DNA of 64,000 nt from Verrucomicrobiota bacterium (GTDB lineage: Bacteria; Verrucomicrobiota; Verrucomicrobiia; Limisphaerales; J093), in NCBI GenBank assembly GCA_027493615.1, contig JAOSKK010000038.1, positions 62,001-126,000 on the forward strand, read 5' to 3'. Shown here in pieces: positions 19,477-29,507 of the stretch. Within the stretch, counting starts at the first letter, position 1. Every line of letters starts with the position of its first letter. The notes under the pieces are model-generated. The model was given only the letters and a program-made list of their open reading frames with translations. It made no database searches and was not told the origin of the DNA. The position numbers were made by a program, and so were the translations under genes.

Positions 19477-20788
19477 ATGCCAACGAACCCAGCCGCCGCG
19501 AGTGACCCGGGTCGGGTCCTGGCCATCATCATGGGAGGGGGCCAGGGGACCCGGCTGTTTCCGCTGACCCGTGAGCGGGCCAGCCGGCGGTGCCGCTGGC
19601 CGGGAAGTACCGGCTGGTGGACATCCCGATCTCGAACTGCATCAACTCGGGGGTGCGGCGAATTTATCTGCTGACGCAGTTTCTGTCGGCGTCGCTGCAC
19701 CGGCATGTGTACGGGTCGTTCAAGTTCGACCATTTCTCGCGGGGGTTTGTCGAGATTCTGGCGGCGGAGCAGACGGCGACGGACGAATCGTGGTACCAGG
19801 GGACGGCGGATGCGGTGCGGAAGAACCTGGTGCATTTCCGGGGGTGGACTTCGATTACGCGTTGATCCTGAGCGGCGATCAACTGTACCGGATGGACTAC
19901 CGGCCGCTGGTGCAGCAGCACGTCGAGACCAACGCAGAGGTCACCATTGCCACCATTCCGGTGGTGCGGAACGAGGCGCGGTCGTTGGGGATTCTGCAGA
20001 TCAATCCGGAGCGGCGGATCGTGCGGTTTGTCGAGAAGCCGAAGGAAACGGCGTTGCTGGACGAGTTGCGGCTGGACGCGGCGTCGACGGCGCGGCTGGG
20101 GCTGGCGGAGGGTGAGGAGCGGTTCCTGGCCTCGATGGGGATTTACGTGTTCAACCGCGATCTGCTGAGCCAGTTGCTGGAGAATGACTACACGGACTTT
20201 GGCAAGCACATCATCCCGCGGGCGATCGAGACCCACCGGGTGTACTCCTACGTCTTTCAGGGCTATTGGGAAGACATCGGGACGATCCGCTCCTTCTTCG
20301 AGGCCAACCTGGATCTGGCTTCAGAGCTGCCCCGATTCAACTTCTTCGACATGACGGCGCCGATCTACACGCGGCCGCGGTTCCTGCCGGCGTCGAAGAT
20401 CAACGGGGCGTCACTGGACCACACGATCGTCTCGGACGGCTCGATCCTGAACCACTGCAAGATCTCGCAGAGCATCGTGGGGCAACGGTTTCTGGTGGAT
20501 GCGGGCAGCCACATCACGCGGACGGTCATCATGGGGGCGGACTACTACGAGTCGAACGACTCGATCGCGCAGAATGCCCGGTCCGGCCGGCCGCGGATCG
20601 GGATCGGCAAGAACACGCGCGTGGACACAGCGATCGTGGACAAGAACGCCCGCATCGGCGACAACTGCGTCATCACGCCGCACGGCAAGGCCGAGTCGTA
20701 CGATCATCCCGACCACCTCTACTACATCCGCGACGGCATCGTCATCATCCCGAAGAACGGGGTGATCCCGAGCGGCACGACCATTTGA
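19477..20788 (+). CDS. glgC: Glucose-1-phosphate adenylyltransferase, frameshifted
   Basis: Makes ADP-glucose for glycogen. ATG 19477 gives a short leader, then GRVLAIIMGGGQGTRLFPLT (nucleotide-binding signature). After a small deletion near 19583 comes VPLAGKYRLVDIPISNCINS, and then FLSASLHRHVYGSFKFD and ESWYQGTADAVRKNLVHFRG. A G missing from a run near 19846 is restored to give VDFDYALILSGDQLYRMDYR, FVEKPKETALLDELRLDA and GYWEDIGTIRSFFEANLDLA. The C-terminal left-handed helix includes ISQSIVGQRFLVDAGSHITR and ends VIPKNGVIPSGTTI. Length is about 437 residues. It is divergent from glmS across a 107-bp gap. The deletions are artefacts in my view. Confidence 0.93.
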
Positions 20789-20834
20789 GCGTGGGCCGTA
20801 TCCTCCGCCTTTCTGGCCGGCTCTCCCGCGTGTG

Positions 20835-21637
20835 ATGCGTGCCCCGGCTGTGCAGCCACGCCTTGCGGCCTCACTGACCTGCCTCGGGGTGGGCGATGGG
20901 TGGTTGTCGGCGACGCGGGGTCATGCGGCGTTCGTGTATCGTTTCGGCCGGACGCAGTTGCTGGTGGACTGCGGGGAGCCCACAGCGGGTTCGCTCTGCC
21001 GGGGAGGGTGGCAGGCGGATGATCTGGCGGCGGTGTTCATTTCCCATCTGCACTTCGACCACGTGGGCGGGTTGCTCACGCTGCTCCAGGCGCAGGGATT
21101 GGCGCCACGTCACGGGCCGTTGCCCGTGTATCTGCCACGGGTCGGGATCGCGCCGGTCCAGGCGCTGATGCTGGCCGGATGCATGGGGTCCCTGCCGACG
21201 CCGCTGACGCTTTCGCTCGAGGCTTTGCGCGTGGGCCGGAAGGTCCGGGTCGGCGAAGTGACGGTGACCCCGCGGCATTCGACCCACCTGGAAGTGATGT
21301 GCGGGGGGCCGCTGGCAACGGGCGGTTCACCGAGGCGTTCAGTTTCTTGCTGGAAGGGGAGGGTCGGCGGGTGGCGCACTCGGCGGACCTGGGAGGGATG
21401 GAGGACCTGGCGGGTCTGGTGGAGGGACCGCTGGACCTGCTTGTCTGCGAACTGAGCCACCTTGAGCCGTCAGCGGTCTGGCAGGTGCTGGCGGGGCGGC
21501 CGATTCGCCGGGTGGTGTTCGTGCATCTGTCGGCGGCGCAGTGGCGGGCGCGGCGGTTGTTGCGGTCGGAGGCGCGGCGGTTGTTGCGGCCGATGCGGGT
21601 GGAGATTCCGGAGGACGGGGTGCGGGTGGGGTTTTGA
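20835..21637 (+). CDS. Metallo-beta-lactamase-fold hydrolase, frameshifted
   Basis: About 267 residues. The N-terminal beta sandwich reads TRGHAAFVYRFGRTQLLVDC. The metal motif is FISHLHFDHVGGL (HxHxDH), followed by PRHSTHL. A frameshift in a GGGGGG run near 21302 must be repaired to continue FTEAFSFLLEGEGRRVAHSA, DLGGMEDLAGL, DLLVCELSHLEPSAVW and VVFVHLS. The layout resembles RNase Z-like or phosphodiesterase-type MBL proteins, but the characteristic tRNase Z arm is not visible. Substrate is unknown. It follows glgC by 46 nt on the same strand and may be cotranscribed. Confidence 0.75.
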
Positions 21638-21643
21638 AGGAGG

Positions 21644-21743
21644 GTGCAGGCGGGACGCCCGCACCACAGGCATGAAGGAAGTGCAGGCGGGACGCCCGCA
21701 CCACAGGCATGAAGGAAGTGCAGGCGGGACGCCCGCACCACAG
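21644..21743. repeat. 37-bp tandem repeat, about 2.7 copies
   Basis: Units start at 21644, 21681 and 21718. Each holds GTGCAGGCGGGACGCCCGCA plus CCACAG, followed by GCATGAAGGAA as spacer. Related sequence occurs at 3157-3182 and 56868-56934. The unit is itself an imperfect palindrome (GCGGGACGCCCGC). Confidence 0.85.
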
Positions 21744-21838
21744 GGGTACGGGAGACGCAGGAAGGACGTCGGCACCACCGGGACCGGGGGTGGTTTGGGT
21801 CTTGGCGGTGGGGGCGGGGTCCGTAGACTGCCGGCGCG

Positions 21839-23463
21839 ATGTCGCGCATGCTTAGAGCCTCGGGGTTGCTGGGCCTGGCCACCCTGGGGAGCCGGGTGCT
21901 GGGGTTGGTGCGTGAACAGGTGTATGCGCACTTCATGGGGGACACGCCGGTGGCCAGTGCCTTCAAGCTGGCCTTTCAGATACCCAATCTGTTTCGCCGG
22001 TTGCTCGGCGAGGGGCGTTGACGGCGGCGTTCATCCCCATTTTCAAGCGCAAGGAATCAACGGAGGAGAGAGCGGCCATGTGGCAGGCTGCCAACGCGAC
22101 GGCGTCGGGGTTGGTCATCGTGACCACGGCCTTGGTGGGGTTGGCGGTGGTGGGGGCTGAGCGTGGTGCTGGCGGCGGGGCAGGTGGGGTGGACGCGGGA
22201 CGGGCAACCGGTGTTTCCGCCGTTTCCGATCCCGCTGCTGTCCGAGCACACGGTGCTGGTGCTGCGGCTGCTGCGGCTGATGTTTCCGTACCTCATCCTG
22301 GTCTGTCTGGCGGCGCTGTGCATGGGGATCCTGAATGCGCGCGGGCATTTCTTCATTCCGGCGATGGGGGCCACGCTGCTGAACGTGGTCATGATCGCCA
22401 GCGTGTTGCTGCTGGCGCCGCGTTTTGGCGAGACGCTCGAGACGCAGGTGTTTGCGCTCGGGGTGGGGGTGTTGGTGGCGGGGTTCGCCCAGTTTGCGTT
22501 TCAGGTGCCGACGCTGTTGCGGCAGGGCTTCCGGTATCGCTGGGTGGCGCCGTGGGGCAATCCCACCCTGCGGGAACTGGTGCGCAAGATGATCCCGGCG
22601 ACGATCGGGGTGGCGGCCTTTCAGGTGAACGTCCTGCTGATCATGGTGGTGTCGTACTGGGTGGACAAACACGTGGTGGCCTCCTTCGACTACGCGGTGC
22701 GGCTGATGGAGTTTCCGCAGGGGATCGTGGGGATTTCGCTGGCGACCTATCTGTTGCCGACGCTGTCCGGTCTGGCGGCCGAGAAGAACTACGGGGAATT
22801 CCGCGCGACGCTGCGGCAGGGGCTGGGCTACATGCTGTATCTGAACCTGCTGGCTTCGGTGCTGCTGATGATCCTGGCGGAACCGATGGTCCGGCTGCTG
22901 TTCGAGCGGGGTGCGTTCAGCATGGCGTCCACGCAGCGGACCTCGAGCGCGCTGTTGTGTCTGGCGCCGGGACTGGTGGCCTTCTCGGGTGTCAATCTGC
23001 TGGCGCGCGCGTTCTATGCGCTGGGCGACACGAAGACGCCGATGCGGGTGAGCGTGTTCTGTCTGGCGGCGAACCTGTTCCTCTCCTTGTGGCTCGTGGG
23101 ACCGTTACGGCAGGCGGGGTTGGGGGCCGCGAACAGCCTGACGGCGGCGCTGAACTGCTGGCTGCTCGGCCGGGCGTTGCGGCGCAAGCTGAAGACGCTC
23201 GAGTTGGGTGAACTGCGGGCGAAGCTGGTGTCGTTGCTGGGGGCGACGGTCGTGGCCGGGGGCGTGGCTTGGGGTTGCTGTGGTTCTGGCAAGCGCGGAT
23301 GGGTCATGGCACGCTGCTGCTCAAACTCGGCGAGGTGTTTGTCCCGGCGTTGGCGGCGGCGCTGACCTACTGGGGCGTGACGCTGTGGCTGCGGGTGCCG
23401 GAGGCGAGCGAGGCGATCCGGATGTGGCGGCGACGTGACAAAAGTACCAAATGGTCGGCATAA
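21839..23463 (+). CDS. murJ: Lipid II flippase MurJ, frameshifted
   Basis: Flips the peptidoglycan precursor lipid II across the inner membrane. Starts MSRMLRASGLLGLATLGSRV then LGLVREQVYAHFMGDTPVAS and KLAFQIPNLFRRLLGEG, the conserved N-terminus of the MurJ/MviN family. After restoring bases near 22013 and 22152 it continues LTAAFIPIFKRKESTEER, LMFPYLILVCLAALCMGILN, FAFQVPTLLRQGFRYRW, KMIPATIGVAAFQVNVLLIM, GIVGISLATYLLPTLSGLAA and NLLARAFYALGDTKTPMRVS. A third frameshift near 23270 precedes the last helices (EVFVPALAAALTYWGVTLWL). About 541 residues and some 13-14 membrane helices, as expected. It lies downstream of glgC and the MBL gene on the same strand and only 9 nt upstream of the YCF48-KAP gene. 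Confidence 0.92.
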
Positions 23464-23472
23464 TCTCCGGCC

Positions 23473-26400
23473 ATGAATATATCGTCCCAGCCGAGCCACC
23501 CGACAGTCGGCCCGTCGGGCGGAGGTTCAGCCGCCTCCCCGCCGTGGCGCTGGAATCGTGAACGTGCCCGGTGGTTTCTCGCCGCGGTGGCGCTGGTCGT
23601 GCTGGCGAGTCTTTGGTTTTGCTGGCGCCGGCCGGCCGGGCCGGTGGGGCCGCCACGGGCAGGTCTCCTCAGTTGGCGCGGGTGGCTGGAGTCGGTCGAG
23701 GTGAACGCGCCTGGTCGGTTGCCGTTGGTCCCGGCAACCAAGCTGAACGGCTGTCACTTCATGGACCGGCAGGGCTGGGTGGTTGGCGACGGGGGGTGAT
23801 TCTCCACACGCGGGATGCGGGTCGCACCTGGCAGGTGCAGACGAACATTGTGTGGGGGTTGAACCTGCGGTCACTCACCCGCGTCAGGCCGCGGCACTGC
23901 GCGCCGTCCAGGAGGACATGAAGGTGGCCGACGCCGTGACTTCAGCCAGGGCGCAGCAAGGGCCGGTCCCGGATGCCAAGGAACCAGCGGTCGCGCGGCC
24001 GGATTACGGGACGAAAGGGGCGGGCGGGGAGGAGAGTGGGCCAGTGGATGCACTGCGCACCCGGCGGCCCCAGGCACTGCACGGGGTGAATTTTGTCGAT
24101 GCCCGGCAAGGTTGGGTGGTCGGGGCGGGGGCACGGTTTTGCACACCACGGATGGTGGGGAGAGTTGGACGGCCCAGACCGTTCCTACGGCGGAGGTTCT
24201 CACGGCGGTGGCGTTTGTGGATGCGCAGCGGGGATCGGTCGTGGGAAGCAACGGCACGCTGCTGGACACCGGGGATGGCGGGGTGACCTGGGCGGTGCGC
24301 CCGGTGGGACGGAGCGAGTGGCTCACCGCGGTGCAACGCCTGGACGCGCAAGATGCCTGGGCAGTGGGGTGGAGTCAGGCGATCCTGCACACGGGGGACG
24401 GTGGGCGTTCCTGGACCAACCAGTCGCTCGCGGGCGGGGTGGGCTTGGAATCGGTGGCCTTCGTCAACGCGCAAGTTGGGTGGGCGGTGGGCGCGGAAGG
24501 CACGATTCTGCACACGCCGGACGGCGGGCGGACTTGGAGTTCCCAGTTCTCCCTGCGGCGGCTCGTACTCAACGGGGTGGCCTTCGTCAACGCGCAACTC
24601 GGGTGGGCGGTGGGTTCGGGCGGCACGATTCTGCACACGGTTGACGGGGGCAGGACCTGGGCGCCGCAGCGCTCGAACGTGTCCGATCCGCTGCGGGCTG
24701 TGTGCTTCAGCGACGCCCGCCACGGCTGGGCCGTGGGTGGAGAGGGCGTGATCCTCCGCACGGAGGATGGCGGACACACCTGGGCGGCATGCACCGCGAA
24801 CCAGAGCGGGGCCTTCGCGACGGTGGTTCCAGGCCCGCGTGGCAGTTGGTGGGCGGTCGGCGAGGGCGGCAAGGTGCAGTTCACGACCGACGCCGGCCGG
24901 ACTTGGACGACGCGTTCGGCAGGGACGGATGAGACGTTGACTTCACTGGCATTCCCCGGTTCCGAACGGGGCTGGTTGGTGGGTTGGAACGGTACCGTGC
25001 GGGAGACCCGCGACGGCGGTGTGTCCTGGCAGGAGCGCGCGGTGCCGACGGCCGAGCACTGCTGGGCGGTGACCTTCCGCGATTCCCGGCGGGGTTGGAT
25101 GGTCGGGGATGGCGGCACGATCCTCCACACCAGCGACGGGGAACCACTTGGACAGTGCAGCCGACGGAAACCGCAAGGGCCCTGTTGGCGGCCACATTCG
25201 CGGACGCCCTGCGCGGGTGGGTGGTGGGGGACAGCGGCACCGTGTTGCGGACAGTGGATGGTGGTCAATCGTGGATTTCGCAGGAGACGCCCACCAAGGA
25301 AGACTTGCGCGGGGTGGTTTTCGTGGGGACGGAGCTGGGTTGGGCCGCCGGTCGGGCGGGCACGATTCTCCACACGTCCGATGGGGGGCAAACGTGGGAA
25401 GTGCAGGATCCGGGGACTACGGCGGACCTGTATGGGATTCACTTTGCCGACGCCCATGCCGGCTGGGTGGTGGGGGAGGGCGGAACGGTGCGGCGCACGA
25501 CCGACGGGGGCCGCACGTGGCAGGCGCAAGGTGTCGAGACCCGGGCTTCGCTGGTGGGCGGACCTTCGGGGCGGGGGGGTGGGTTGGGTGGTGGGCAGTG
25601 GTGGCACGGTATTGCGGAGTGCGGATGGCGGCAGGACATGGTCGGATCCACGGCGGTACCGGTGGTATCCGGCGCCGGGCTATTACCTGGCCGTGGGAGC
25701 GGCGGGGTTGCTGGCGTGGATCGGGCTCTATCGTTCGAAGGGTCGCGCTGATGATCCGGCGGTGATGCCGGCCCGCTCGATTGCCGATCACGCCGTATCT
25801 GACCGCCCGTTGACGTCGCGGGATTTCGACGCGCTGCATTTCGGGCCGCTGGCGCAGGGATTGCCAATTTCCTCCGCAACGAGAAGACCACCGGCCCGCT
25901 CACGTTGGCGGTCACCGGGGACTGGGGCAGCGGGAAGAGCTCGCTGATGGGTCTGCTGAAGGAAGGGATTGAGGCGAAGGGCTTTCGTCCGGTGTGGTTC
26001 AACGCCTGGCACCATCAGCAGGAGGAGCAACTGCTGGCGGCGTTGCTGGAGAGCATCCGGCAGCAGGCGGTGCCGCCGTGGCTGTCCTGGGCGGGTTGTC
26101 TGTTTCGTGCGCGGTTGATCCAGGAGCGCCTGCGCCGGCAATGGGTGGCCATGCTGCTGGGGGCGGCCGCATTCGCGATGCTGGCGGCGGTCGTCGTGAA
26201 CTTGGGGAGTGACTGGCAGAACTGGCTGGGGAATCTGGCGGCTTCTTCCTGGCCGGTCCTGGCCGGGAAGCTGGCGGTGTTGGCCGGGGCGACGGCTGCG
26301 GCGTTCAAGGGGTGGCAGGGTCTCAAGGCGTTCGGGGTGGATCCAGCCCGACTGCTGGCCTCCGTCACCGGGAAGGCGCGCCTGAGTGATCTTGGGGCGC

Positions 26401-27652
26401 AGACCAGCTTCCGCCACCGGTTTGCCCAGGAATTCCGCGACGTGACGACGGCGCTTCATCCGCGCACCATGACCATCTTCGTGGATGATCTGGACCGGTG
26501 TGAACCGGCGCAGGTCATGCAGGTGATGCAGGCCCTCAACTTCCTGTCGAGCTCCGGCGAGTGCTTTCTGATCGTGGGCATGGAGGAATCGGCGGTGACC
26601 AACTGCGTGGCGGTGAGCCTCAAGGAACAGTTTGACGTGCGAGATGGCCGCACGCTGGATTCGGAAGCGAAGGCCCAGCGACGCTGGGATTACGCGCGGC
26701 ACTGGATGGAAAAGCTCATTCAAATCCGCATCCCGGTGCCCAGTCCGGATGATTCGCAGTTCAAGGCGCTGCTGATCGGTGGCCCGCCGCCGCGGTCCCG
26801 GACCGCCTGGGCCGGGTTGTGGGCGGAGTGGCGGGACCGGGTCCAGCGGATCTGGGAACGGGTCCGACCTTTGGTCGTGCTGGGGGTGGCCACAGGGGTG
26901 GCGTTGGCCAGCTACTTCCTGGTGGACAGCCAGCTTGCCGGCCGTGCGGATCGTCAGGAGTCTGCCGCATCCCGTGCTACCCCTGCGGGCGGGGCGGGCT
27001 CCCCGAGCCAGGGGCACGGCCGGTTGCTGCGGAGGCGAAACCGGGGCAGGCCGCCGCCGCTGCGGGTGATACCCGGGGCCCGGCGTTTGCAGAGCCGCAG
27101 GTGGCGGGGCGGCCGGGCCCGCTCGAGTTGACCGTTCGGGCGGGGCAGAAGGACCCGCGCGCGGCGTGGCTCGCGTTCGGGGTTGTGGTGGCGCTGCTGG
27201 TGGTGGGCGGCCAGCGGTTGGTGGAGCAACTCAACCGGCCTGTGCAGGACTCGGAGGACTTCCGGCAGGCGCTGGCGCGGTGGTCGGAGCGGATCGGCCG
27301 GGCTCATCCGACGCCGCGCGCTGCCAAACGGCTGATCAACAAGCTGCGCTTCTTTGCCATGGTGGCCCGTGCCCTTCGCGCCGCCGGGCTCCGTGATGAC
27401 GTGCCGGAGAATGCCTTGGTGGCGTTCGGCGTTCTCGAAGGCGACCCGGGGGGCGGAGCCGCGCTCGCCGATGTGTCCTGGGCCCGGGAGGGGCTGGAGC
27501 AGGACGTCGCGGCCTTGCGGGCCAGTCTGGCCCGGCATCCCGATCTCTTCCGGTACCTGCGTGCGGTGGTGCGCCTTGGTTCCGCCGACGGCCCCGACCT
27601 GGGCCCGGGTCACGCCCAGGGGATAACGGCGGGCGAACCCCAACGTCGGTGA
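23473..27652 (+). CDS. YCF48-type double beta-propeller fused to a membrane KAP P-loop NTPase, multiply frameshifted
   Basis: One gene of about 1,390 residues once at least six single-base frameshifts, mostly lost Gs (near 23803, 24127, 25139, 25577, 25870 and 27000), are repaired. An N-terminal membrane helix (FLAAVALVVLASLWFCW) precedes fourteen YCF48/BNR-type repeats of the form GWAVGSGGTILHTVDGGRTW, enough for two seven-bladed propellers. A second helix (YYLAVGAAGLLAWIGLY) comes next. Then, with no stop or frame change, comes the start of a KAP NTPase (SDRPLTSRDFDALHFGPLAQ). The NTPase has Walker A TGDWGSGKSSLM, FNAWHHQQEEQLLAALLESI, two internal helices, Walker B MTIFVDDLDRCEPAQVMQVM and a C-terminal TPRAAKRLINKLRFFAMVAR. 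The propellers probably face the periplasm and the ATPase the cytosol. Known KAP proteins include phage-exclusion PifA and eukaryotic Kidins220; function here is unknown. Confidence 0.8.
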
Positions 27653-27840
27653 GGCTGGCGGGGTGAGGTCCCTGGAACCATGAAGAGGGGTCGGAAGCGC
27701 CCGCCAAAGGGACGAACGGCAGCGCAAGCAGCCCCCCGCACTCAAGGCGCCTTCGCAGGGCGTTGCGGGGACCGCCGGAGAAGACGCAATGTTTGACCCC
27801 ATGGCCTCTCAGCCTCCGGGGGTGTTGGGAGGTCCGGACC

Positions 27841-29205
27841 TCAGACCAATCGCCAGCCGGGCCGGTAGGTCTTGCGGATGAGGGTGTCGGCTTCCGGGCA
27901 ATTGGTGGCGCGCATGGCGGTGGGGTCCCAGACAAGCCTGCGGCCGAGTCGGTAGGCGACGTTGCCGAGGTGGTTGGCCTCGGTGAGGGCACCGGCATAA
28001 TCGAAGTTCGAGCCGGTGGGCGACCCGGTTTTACAGGCGGCGATCCATTCTTCGTGATGGCCGGGTGAGGAGGGGATGAACGGGGCCGGGCGTTGGAAGT
28101 CCTTGAACTTCTCCTCCGGCAGAAGGAGGTGGCGGCCATAGTCGGCGAGCAGCAGGCCTTCGTCGCCGACAAAGAGGATTCCGAGGTCCCACTTGGGGAT
28201 CTTGCCTTCCGTGTAGAGGCGGGGCTTGAGCGCGCCCTGGTACCAGGTCACCGTCACCGGCGGCATGTCACCGCGGGCACCGTACTCGTAGCGTGCCAGC
28301 ATGGAGGCGGGCGCCAGCTCAGGGTGCGGCGGGGGACCCTCGGCCTCGATGCGCAGCGGGTGGCGGAGCTTCAGCGCCCAGAACGCGAGGTCATTGATGT
28401 GACTGCCCATGTCGGACATGGTGCCGCTGCCGAAGTCCCACCAGCGATACCACTTGGGGCCGGGCCAATAGACTTCGTGGAACGGCCGTTCGGGGGCGGG
28501 GCCGAGGAAGAGGTCCCAGTGCAGGCCGGGTGGGATGGGGCTGGAGCCGGCGGGGCGTTCTCGGACGCTGACGATGTCGCCGTAGGCTTTGGCCTCCTCG
28601 GCGGTTTGCCAACCCCAGGCGCGTCCGACCCAGGTGTGGGCCTCGCGCACGGGTCCGATGGCTCCCGACTGAACGATTTCGACGACGCGACGGTAGTTGT
28701 CCGTGGCGTGGATCTGGGTGCCCATCTGGGTGGCGACCCGCGCCTCGGCGGCGGCCTGGGCGACGAGGCGGGTTTCCTCGATGGAATGGGCCAGGGGTTT
28801 CTCGCAATAGACGTGTTTGCGCACACGGAGCGCAGGCAGGGTGGCGAAGGCGTGGGTGTGTTCGGCGGTGCTGATGACGACGGCGTCGAGGTCGCGGGCT
28901 TCGTCGAGGAGCTTGCGGAAGTCCACGTATTTGCGCGCGCCGGGGAAGCGTGTGCCGGCCTGGTCGAGGCGGTCTTCGGCCACGTCGCAGAGAGCCACGA
29001 TGTTCTCGCTCTTGACGGCGTCGGCATTCCCGGCACCGCGGCCGCCGGCGCCGATGATCCCGATGTTGAGCTTGTTGTTGAGATTCTGGCCGCGCAGCAT
29101 GGCGGGGGCGCCGAGGAACACGCCGCCGGTCAGGGCGGTCGTGCGCAGGAAGTGGCGACGCGTGAGGGCGGAGCGAACAGCCGCGGTGCGAAGGGACGTG
29201 GTCAT
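27841..29205 (-). CDS. Tat-exported Gfo/Idh/MocA-family oxidoreductase
   Basis: Intact, 454 residues. The Tat signal is SALTRRHFLRTTALTGGVFL. The Rossmann domain begins KLNIGIIGAGGRGAGNADAV and continues NIVALCDVAEDRLDQAGTRF, DAVVISTAEHTHAFATLPAL and VRKHVYCEKPLAHSIEETRL (EKP is the family's conserved catalytic motif). The C-terminal alpha/beta domain contains WYRWWDFGSGTMSDMGSHIN. NAD(P)-dependent oxidation or reduction of sugars or sugar acids is typical. Export by Tat with bound cofactor is common for this family in Verrucomicrobiota and Planctomycetota. Substrate is unknown. It is divergent from the MMPL transporter. Confidence 0.88.
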   Translation of the reverse strand: MTTSLRTAAVRSALTRRHFLRTTALTGGVFLGAPAMLRGQNLNNKLNIGIIGAGGRGAGNADAVKSENIVALCDVAEDRLDQAGTRFPGARKYVDFRKLLDEARDLDAVVISTAEHTHAFATLPALRVRKHVYCEKPLAHSIEETRLVAQAAAEARVATQMGTQIHATDNYRRVVEIVQSGAIGPVREAHTWVGRAWGWQTAEEAKAYGDIVSVRERPAGSSPIPPGLHWDLFLGPAPERPFHEVYWPGPKWYRWWDFGSGTMSDMGSHINDLAFWALKLRHPLRIEAEGPPPHPELAPASMLARYEYGARGDMPPVTVTWYQGALKPRLYTEGKIPKWDLGILFVGDEGLLLADYGRHLLLPEEKFKDFQRPAPFIPSSPGHHEEWIAACKTGSPTGSNFDYAGALTEANHLGNVAYRLGRRLVWDPTAMRATNCPEADTLIRKTYRPGWRLV

Positions 29206-29507
29206 GGCGCTTGCGTACGCCGGAGGTCCGGTTTCGACAAGGCAATTTCGCGAAGGTCGAGGCGGCCGACGGCGCGCGTTTGGGTGGCGGATCGGGTCTT
29301 GCCGGCGTGAGGTTACGGTGCCAGGAGCAGCGCGTGCGCTGGACAGGCACGCGCGGTGATGGTCATGCGGTTCCAGGCCGTGGCGGTCTGTTCCTTGGCC
29401 GACGTTGTCTCCTTGAGGCCTCCGAGGACCGCGGATGGCGCGGATCACGCGGATGAGATGGCTGGCCCCGCTTTACGTCAGCCCGGCTCGCGGCGTACCG
29501 TCGGGTC
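29206..29507. other. Divergent intergenic region
   Basis: This 302-bp gap lies between the oxidoreductase and transporter genes. It contains the CGCGGATGGCGCGGATCACG-type imperfect repeat near 29430-29455, akin to one near 4320-4375. No gene or clear promoter is defined. Confidence 0.4.

Noticed and set aside
21644..21743. Possible CRISPR array
   Set aside because: The 37-bp repeats are directly tandem with the same short spacer, without unique spacers or cas genes.
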